Assembly (NCBI GenBank): GCA_964017155.1
Contig: OZ024865.1
Location: forward strand, 44,621,634 to 44,685,633
Source: Oasisia sp. SBJ-2009
Lineage: Eukaryota > Annelida > Polychaeta > Sabellida > Siboglinidae
Reading direction: 5' to 3'
DNA: 64,000 nt
In this document: positions 55,584-64,000 of the stretch, piece after piece
How the letters are laid out: every line of letters starts with the position of its first letter
How positions within the stretch are numbered: the first letter of the stretch is position 1
Notes under the pieces: generated by a model
Seen by the model: the letters and a program-made list of their open reading frames with translations, nothing else
What the model was told of the DNA's origin: nothing
Databases searched by the model: none
Position numbers and translations under genes: made by a program

Positions 55584-58542
55584 AACAGATCTAAGTAAGT
55601 ATCACAACATCACCATTCATGATTCATGACATAAGTCAGACGTACTGTCATTTCAAGGTTTTCACTTGCATACTTTTTTAGTTACCCGGTAGTTAGTTAA
55701 ATTAGTGAAGAAGCATTCTAGGATCGTTTGTAATCAGTGATATTTCCATTAATCAAATCAAATTTATTGTAGCTGTTTGCAATACATGCAAATCAAAGCA
55801 AATAACATATAATAATGTAAAGGGAATAAGGGACAAACTGTATATAATGTTATATTCCCATTGTCTTTTCTCTCCTAGCTTCTGTCGTTGTCTAGATGTA
55901 GGAATACACAGATTAACCCTTCACATTAACCGATCTATTTTCGTGGTCTTTCAGCCTGACTTGGCTTTTAGAGAGTCTGATTTATTCATTGTTCCTCTCA
56001 ATGGTGTTTCCTTTTCCTTCCTTACGTAAAAGCTTTGGCTCATACAGAACTACATGTAGGCCATAGCTAAAACAGTCTGCAGAGAAAGGATTCCTGTGTA
56101 GGTAAGCCTTAAACTGACTGTGTCTGTTCTTAGTCTATCAATACATTATGTTGTTAAACATAATGTATTCATAGAATACATAATGTTTAACAACATAATT
56201 GTTGTCAAACGGAGGCAGATACACTGAAACAACCAATGCCCAAACATATGAACACCTACTAATGAAGTAAGTTGGAATAAATAAACAAACAAACAAATTT
56301 AACTCAGCTCAAGCGTAATATGGCAGCGTCCAGTGGTCAATTAAATATCAAATTTTGAAATATGTTTTAATATACCGCGGCTCCAACTGCTCATCAAATC
56401 ATGGTCACATATCCTCTAACTGGTATGTTTTTATGATATGGCATTAGTTGTTCAATCATTTCAGCCCCCCCCCCCACCTTAACTAAGAACAGATAATATG
56501 ATAACGGTTGCTGCTGACTATTGTATTTCTGAACTGTTTATGTTAACATTAAATTATGATTATTATTATGACTGTTTATTATCATATCATTTCTAATTAA
56601 AAAGGGACTCCTGTTTAAGCAACTTGATGATTTAATGGAAGTCTCCTTCACATTTATAATAAATTATTTAACTCCAGATATTTATGGTAAAAATAAATCT
56701 ATCTGCCGGCTTGTAACAGACAAGTCAAACAATGTTGCTGAGTTTGAGGTTTTTACATGGGAAACATTCAAATTGTAAACTAGTGATCCGTGAACTGATG
56801 GATTTCTCATTGAAATTGGGCATGAACGACTGGTTCCGCTAAATAACAACTGAGGCAAGGTACAATGACAAAAGCCAAACGTGTCCAGTACTTGGTATGT
56901 TGTTATGTTTGGGCAAATAATTGGAGGATAATTCTTTAATGTCGTTTAAAGCAATGGCAGTAATTTGGAACTGGATGTCTATTGCACTGTTTGAATGGAA
57001 CACAGGATAGTATGAAACTGTGTAACACCGGAGTACTGTGGGCAATGCACTGTCTATCCTCGCAATATTGCAAATGAAGCCTTTAAAAGTTGGACATTTT
57101 GTTTAAGAAGCATTCTGCAGATCAAAACATTTAAAATGTGAACACCTCCACAGCTTACGAAATTACGAGTTACGATTCATAAATATGTAGGCTGTTTTCC
57201 ACTGGCATGTTGATTCTAATATTAAAAACATTTTATGAATGACAAAATTAGATGCAGCCTTCTTTGTTTGACATTAATATCTAATTAATAAAATTAATAT
57301 CTAAACAACAAATCTTCCACAGTAACTCATAGGCCACACAACCACTAGTGCAAACATCCCCATTTGTGTCACCCTCGGATAATAATTGTCATCTCTAATT
57401 GCGCAACATATTGATTTTGAAGCGCGACAAATCAGATAGACCGAAGTGAATGTTTGATTAGCCAAATCTACCTGCAAGTGCTTACGCTAATGTCTCGATC
57501 ACGGTCAAAAGTAGATGCTCATCACATGAATGAATGAGATAAATACGCGTCTAAATCAGACAATAAAAGCGACAGAACAAAGCCTGTTAGCACACACACT
57601 TGTGGCTGCTCAAGCTCACAGCAAACAGCTACGTTGTGTCACAAATCAATATGGGAGGCAACACTTCAACTCGATGTGGTCCTCCACAACGGGTCATGTG
57701 ATCACGTCGTGTCGCAGACCTTTTATGTATGCATCAAACCCTGGTGGATATTTGGGACATCTGTAATTTAAATCGCTAGTCGACACAGCTGCTTCCACAA
57801 TCGACAGAGATACCGTCGGAATTTGGTTTTTCGTCAAATAAGCTGCGTGTCATTGCTACTGATAACATAAACCTGTTGTGGCTGTTTGTATATCCAAAGC
57901 CCTAAAGACTTGATATAATCTACTATATATTAAGTAATTCACTATATACACACGTACGTATTGCATTTACAAGAACATATATATGTCTATAATTATTTTA
58001 TCAATTTTGAGTATAGCATGAAACTGCCCTATTCTGGGTCACTTTTTATCACTTGCAAATTTACGTTTATGGCATAACAACTAACATCAGATTTCTGGAT
58101 TTCATTATGCATGTTTATTAAGAATACAAAGAAACTGAACAATTAAATCATAGATCACTTGGAGATTATATATGATGTGAAACATTGGCACCAACAATGC
58201 AGAGGAGGCAATTAACTGAGCTCAAACTGAGTGAAGGACTTATGACACAGGTTTCAGTGTCACTGACATGACACAAAGGACATTAGGACACTTGACAGAA
58301 CTTTGATACTGTCATCATGACACATACAGCTGACATTTTTATTACGATTAACAGAAATGTGAACCCACGTTTTACAATGTAGTCAGATGTACTGAATGAG
58401 TTTCTGAAACTGATGTTTTGTTTACCAAATGTGTGTTTCATGCAGATTGGAAAAATGCGGACAAGTTTAATAAAGTAAGTATTTAAAACCACTTGGCAGG
58501 CAGTATACTATTAGTGCCTTCTTAAACATATTTATCATAACC
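55584..58542. other. gene-poor DNA with a hairpin
   Basis: No gene recognised. Contains the hairpin at 56145-56199 and a low-repeat patch at 57360-57800 with TCTAATTGCGC and TGATTAGCC words. Confidence 0.4.
56145..56199. repeat. 26-bp hairpin
   Basis: Arm ATTATGTTGTTAAACATAAT plus GTATTC, loop ATA, and a reverse arm with one mismatch. It may be a small inverted-repeat element. Confidence 0.85.
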
Positions 58543-58550
58543 TTAAGAAC

Positions 58551-58821
58551 CAGGGCTTTATGCAGGATCAAATTATTGCCAGACACACATGTTTTGGTGA
58601 ACGCATGGATGTTAACTGTTAAGCCAGTTCACAAACTTTAAATGTGTCTGATGAACTAAAATGGACTACAAACACACATGTGACACCATTTACACTCACT
58701 TTTTTAGGCATAACTGACAATATCTATGGTTTTGGAAGACTTTTGTTCTCCTCCATTTGTTTACCCATCCACCCATATTTCGTCAAAATAACAGGTGGAC
58801 CGGTCTCTGCATAAAGATATG
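58551..58821 (-). mobile_element. hAT-type MITE, copy 3
   Basis: Reverse-oriented. Ends CAGGGCTTTATGCAGGA and, at the other side, TCTGCATAAAGATATG. Flanks TTAAGAAC (58543-58550) and TTAAGAAT (58822-58829) match at 7 of 8 positions, consistent with an older target duplication. Confidence 0.85.
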
Positions 58822-58959
58822 TTAAGAATATTATATTAATTAATCAATAAAAACCTAGGAATAGACGCCACCCTCCTTTTACGAGCAATATATTTCATAA
58901 ATAAATGCTACGAAATTGGTAGCAAACATCGTACTGTTAATGAAGTGCAATTGATGACG

Positions 58960-59345
58960 ACAATAGCAGTTGACATTCCCCACAGGGGTCTTAATTCGCA
59001 CGCGCACACCTCTCTCCTGTCTCCTTCTCCAGACATACGTGTTCCGATGCCGTGACAATATCGCGTAAGCCGTCGCACAAATCTCCATGTTTTCCCCCGA
59101 ACTCCGACGTTAACGACTGGACCGACGCTCGACGCGTCTACCGCGTCACTATGATTGACGACGGCCCGCCAGATAGGCACCAACATGACGCAATGACACA
59201 CACAAATATCGGTTATTTATAAACATCTTGCTATAACATCGGTCTAAAATCTGACAAACTATGAGTCGGCTAAGACGCAGGCAGCAGTAACACGCGGCTA
59301 GGGCTGTTTTACAGTTGCACCTATCTCGCGGTAAAGATTTCTGAT
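58960..59345. promoter_or_regulatory. CpG-richer island
   Basis: Elevated CpG (GACGCTCGACGCGTCTACCG at 59124-59143) and no convincing exon. Possibly a promoter or regulatory element of a gene outside the window. Confidence 0.25.
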
Positions 59346-60828
59346 TTATGCGATAGTAAATGGCCAAACTGCAGATATTTGCAGATAAAAATACTCCACG
59401 TCAGATGAGATGACGATTTGTGGTAATTACCAGTGCAGATTTTATTATTAGTCTTTATTTATGAGACAACGTGACCTTCTCGAGATATGAAACCAGTAAT
59501 CATAGCTTGTTTGCCGAAGACGTAAAATAACTGCATTGAGATTGGGTAAGAGCTTGATAAAAGACAAATATGTAGGTGTAGATCAATAGATTGCGTATAG
59601 GAACCTGATGTTTTCTTCAACTATAAATAAACAGTTATTGGAGGCCAATAAAACATGGATTAAGAAATATAGCGATGGAATAACGGCATCAGGGAATCAA
59701 CTGGAAGAAAGTCTAATATGCATATCTCTGCGTACACACATGCATGCGTGCATGTGAGCATCACGATGCATCTGTGCACAAAGTAAACACAATGCAAACG
59801 TCCAAATCTTTTCAACACGTTGACTACAGTGATTGCCACCAACACTGAATAAAATTACTGAAATTCACAAATTGTACTATGCAATACAGAGGCCACATGA
59901 AGCACAACAATAACTTCCTATTGGCACTTCATTTTCACATAAATTGTACTGAATACATCAATCACAGTTATAGGTATTAAAAATTAAAAACACAGGTTCT
60001 ACCTTTCTGAAAGACTCAACCAAATTTTTCTCGCAAGAAATTTAAGGATACATTTATTACTAATATCAATGATTGATTGTCGATGTCATTAATTCATTAC
60101 AAAACCTGAATTGCAGCCATCAAATACTAGTCTGCAGAAACAACTGGCCACAGACCCACAGCAGGGAACCAAATATGGATTAACGAACAACGTCAATTTT
60201 GCTCGGCTTTCAATTACGACGCAGTGAAGCATAGCAGGAAGTATTCCCCATATTCCATTGAAAAAGCTGCTGTAAAAACATGCTTATTCAACACTATTTC
60301 CATGTAATTCCCACCATGTGCCGCAGCCAATGTTTTGTCTTCTTAATTATACAAGAACATTTTGCAAATATTAGCAAACATGCGAAAGGTTGCGGGGACA
60401 TTAATTTCATATATCAACACACACAATACTATTTTTATTGCAAGTGTGAGAATTGTTTGGCACTTTATTTGTGAGCGACACAAATGTGTTTACAATGTTT
60501 CTAATCAAACATATTCCACGTCCCGTTTGGCTAATGTTAAGAAACCTGACAAATTCAACTCATAATAGCTCACATTATTGAGATTATCTGGTTGATACAA
60601 AGTGACAATTATGTAGTGTTGTATGGCTTGGGAAGCCATATATAAACTCCACGAATGTAGACAGGAAGACCAGTGTATGAATCATGCATTAGTAAGAAAT
60701 AACTGAATCACTTATACCTAATTTAAAACAAATAAAACTATTGATGGCTAAAGTTCACCTGCATTTGCTGTCAAACTAGCATGATATGAAAACAACATTT
60801 TATTTGTTTCATAACATTTGGCTGAACC
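59346..60828. other. intergenic DNA
   Basis: No gene recognised. A low-repeat patch near 60180-60250 has homeodomain-type words (GATTAACG, CAATTACG). Confidence 0.4.
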
Positions 60829-61438
60829 TCCACCCCCTACCTGCACCCACCCCTACCTGCACCCACCCCTACCTGCATCCACCCCCTACCTGCACCCACC
60901 CCCTACCTGCATCCACCCCCTACCTGCATCCACCCCCTACCTGCATCCACCCCTACCTGCATCCACCCCCTACCTGCACCCACCCCCTACCTGCATCCAC
61001 CCCTACCTGCATCCACCCCCTACCTGCATCCACCCCCTACCTGCACCCACCCCCTACCTGCATCCACCCCCTACCTGCATCCACCCCCTACCTGCATCCA
61101 CCCCTACCTGCATCCACCCCCTACCTGCACCCACCCCCTACCTGCACCCACCCCTACCTGCACCCACCCCCTACCTGCACCCACCCCCTACCTGCACCCA
61201 CCCCCTACCTGCACCCACCCCCTACCTGCACCCACCCCCTACCTGCACCCACCCCCTACCTGCACCCACCCCCTACCTGCACCCACCCCCTACCTGCACC
61301 CACCCCCTACCTGCACCCACCCCCTACCTGCACCCACCCCCTACCTGCACCCACCCCCTACCTGCACCCACCCCCTACCTGCACCCACCCCCTACCTGCA
61401 CCCACCCCCCTACCTGCACCCACCCCCCTACCTGCCTC
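60829..61438. repeat. 17-bp C-rich minisatellite
   Basis: About 35 units of ACCTGCACCCACCCCCT, with an ATCC variant in the left half and a nearly homogeneous right half, suggesting recent expansion on the right. Frames through it encode only Pro/Thr/His repeats. Confidence 0.97.
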
Positions 61439-62759
61439 CACTCTACCTAATTTTTAAAAACGATTTTTCACTTCTCCATATGGAGTCCATTGTGTCAGAC
61501 TTGCAATATTAAACTGTCACATGTTATGGCACCGGGCAAGACAATAAAACTATTAAATAATTAATTAACATAATTAGAGTGCGAGAACTAGGAAACGGCA
61601 GACATCAACTCCTAACAATAGTCGTACTCTCACTTCTTTAAATAATTCAGCTCTACAGGTTATATGTCAACACAGTCTTGTTTACATCACTTGTAAGCTG
61701 CACGGGTGTTTTGCTAGCCTCAATCTAGATCATATGGCTGTGTCCATTTTAAGAGAGAGCCAAGGCTTCTAATAGCTCCAGTGTTGAGATATCAGACACT
61801 TCATGTCTGGACCACAAGGCCTATGGGTCTACAGCTGGTGATATTTTAGATCAAACCTGACAGTCCTGAGTTTTAAACAGAGGGTATCTATTCCTAGGTA
61901 GGTTTTTAAAAATAATATTAAATTCTTATGACTACAACGTGCATATATGTAACTTTTATGTGATATGTTTGTGAACATGATTAGGCCAGAATTAATTTAA
62001 TTAATTGATTATATTTTAACAATGAACAGATGGCAATTGTGTAATAATTGTTGTTGTTTAATTTGGCATGGTATTAGAATATATTTTGGATTGATTTATT
62101 CACTGATCAATATGACAGTGAAATGATTTAATTTCAAATCTTATCATTTGTGCAATTGTGACATTACAATTTTGTGTATTAATAAAACTTAATTTTTTTG
62201 GAGTTAATTTTAGCGTCTGTTAATATTTTTATTCCAGCATTTTTTTACAAAGCCCCTAAGTAAGTCGAGCACGGCTCTTGCTGATTGGTCTAATTCTCAT
62301 GGACATGTGTAGCAACGATTCTGGGTTAATACAGACTGGAACACCATCTTGTGGGGTGGGTTTCTGGCTAGCATCGGGGATGTGATTGTTTTCGGTACGA
62401 GACGGATTGCAGATGGATGCTGAGGTAATCAGTGAGCAAGGATTTGTTGGAGCCTGCCCTGCATGAAGCACTTAGCGACGGCTGCATTAGTTTGCGACAA
62501 CGCAACGCAATTACACATGTTAAACTCGCACATCGGTCAGCACAATGGCAAATGGACTGACCATCAAGGCCGGGAAATTGCATTAAAACTACGGACATCT
62601 TAGAGACGGCAGCTTGTCTCTGATTGTGACCAGACATGTGGAAGATTTTATAAATCAAGGCACGGATCTTAGATCTGACGCACGGTGGTTTGCATTTGTG
62701 GTAAACTTTCTTGTTCTGTATTAGTCAAATTGTGTATTCTTATTTTATACAGTGACAAT
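61439..62759. other. AT-rich intergenic DNA
   Basis: No gene recognised. A slightly GC-richer patch is at 62256-62660. Confidence 0.4.
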
Positions 62760-63004
62760 CTTAGCTTTATGCAGAGACCTGTTCACCCATCATTTGGATG
62801 GGTAAAACATGTTGTGGATGGGTAAAAACATCGGTGGATGGGCAGAAAAATGAACACATCTCATCAAACACATCTCATCAAACACATCTCATCAAACATC
62901 TCATCAAACACATCTCAACTGGCTTGTATGTGTGTGAGTTAACATCAACATGTCCACCCAAAAAATGTGTGACTGGCACAAATGTTGTCCTGCATAAAAC
63001 CTGG
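62760..63004 (+). mobile_element. hAT-type MITE, copy 4, with internal tandem array
   Basis: Exact 8-bp duplication GTGACAAT (62752-62759 and 63005-63012). Ends CTTAGCTTTATGCAGAGA and, reversed, CCAGGTTTTATGCAGGA. Much of the middle is replaced by a tandem array of ACACATCTCATCAA (62854-62917), about 4.5 units. Confidence 0.88.
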
Positions 63005-63012
63005 GTGACAAT

Positions 63013-64000
63013 GATCTTAGTTTGGTAACATAGCAACAGACATCGTTCAGAGGTTAGTATCATTTCATTGCTGGTTTAATATACTAGTAATCAGATATTT
63101 ATTTTTTAGTATTGTTAAGTCAAAGCTTTAATAGTTTAATTTCAGTGCATGGGTAGTCGTTATGTCACATTGTGTTTATATGGCTAATCAATAAAGTGAA
63201 GGTTAAACATGTACTTGTTAGTTAAATAATTATTGCACTATGTAGACATTATATCCAGTAGTTGCTTCACAGACCAGTTATCAATCAGGTAATTTGAAAC
63301 GTTACGTCAAATAGTGAAAATAGGCCCTACAACACAGGATTTTAGTCATCGCAATGTGAAACACATACCATGAAAATGATAATAGACACACTTACAGAGT
63401 AAAACTCACACACAGAATTTACAACTTTGTTATTGCAATGAAATTGCAAAACAAATAATACTAAAATAACAAAACACTCATTACAAACCGCTGACGAATG
63501 ACGTTTAATGAAAACGTTGATTCCAATCCCCTATGTGCAGAAAGACGAATCAAATGAATCCGACTCGAATCAGGTGATTGGATCCACGCATCCGAAAACG
63601 TCTTCGATACGTGACTAGTCAGTGAAATGCGACCTGTGAATAATACTTCACCGACAAACATGACCACAGACAGCTAATGGCGATGTCTCACAATTGGGCT
63701 TGTGCTAAAGTTAGAGGTACCACAAACACCAGTCTCGGCTTGATCAATACGCAAACGAAAACACACCGAAAATGAGATCAGTACGCACAACTGTAAAATC
63801 AGCCTTCCGATATGAAAGACGATATATCGGCGTTCTACCGTCGAGTCAACGGTATGTATTGTCATGACACTGCGCCACGTCATTTACATGATTCGGCGAA
63901 TTGAAATGGCATGGTAGTGTCGGCAAACATGTGATGACTCAAATACAAATATGACATATTGGTCAATTTGTTGTATAAAATGTAGGACATTGTTTGAATG
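63013..64000. other. window end; CpG-richer patch at 63480-63900
   Basis: The patch has no convincing reading frame. It may belong to a gene that starts beyond the window. Confidence 0.3.

Noticed and set aside
60786..61457. Two Pro/Thr/His-rich frames of more than 200 codons
   Set aside because: Translated 17-bp C-rich minisatellite.

Overview
The window is metazoan nuclear DNA: AT-rich, crowded with microsatellites, minisatellites and transposon-derived repeats, with GT-AG introns. A marine invertebrate, perhaps a mollusc, would fit, but that is inference: no sequence here fixes the species. No rRNA gene, true tRNA gene, CRISPR array, origin or prokaryotic operon was seen.

The left 28 kb is essentially one gene, read right to left on the minus strand: the unconventional myosin MYO19 (class XIX), a mitochondrial actin-based motor. 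I could join 23 coding exons (27934 down to 2772) with consistent phase. The P-loop, switch I, switch II, actin-binding loop, three IQ motifs and the short mitochondria-binding tail are all present. The joined CDS is 3114 nt (1037 residues), close to the human protein's 970. Exons 2-23 are well supported; the first exon is provisional. The introns hold tRNA-derived SINEs, Penelope-like retroelement fragments with inverted arms, a palindromic MITE, a hAT-type MITE with 8-bp target duplications, a copied fragment of exon 19, and two tandem arrays that sit on or beside 3' splice sites.

Just upstream of MYO19 (28687-30978) is a 2.3-kb compound minisatellite built from 17-bp and 23-bp versions of one unit, with a central block of 34-bp higher-order repeats.

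From 31 to 64 kb the DNA is gene-poor. The only convincing coding sequence is an intronless 535-codon frame (45492-47099, plus strand). Its protein has three copies of an unfamiliar motif of about 35 residues, then a compact cysteine cluster. I do not recognise the family; it is the best candidate for something undescribed. The rest is tandem arrays, three more hAT MITE copies, another Penelope-like fragment, several strong hairpins, and scattered CpG-richer, low-repeat islands that look like non-coding regulatory DNA, one with a near-ideal RFX X-box.

Exon boundaries were placed by eye from reading frame, splice consensus and remembered similarity to vertebrate MYO19. Repeat boundaries are approximate to a few bases unless a target duplication fixes them.
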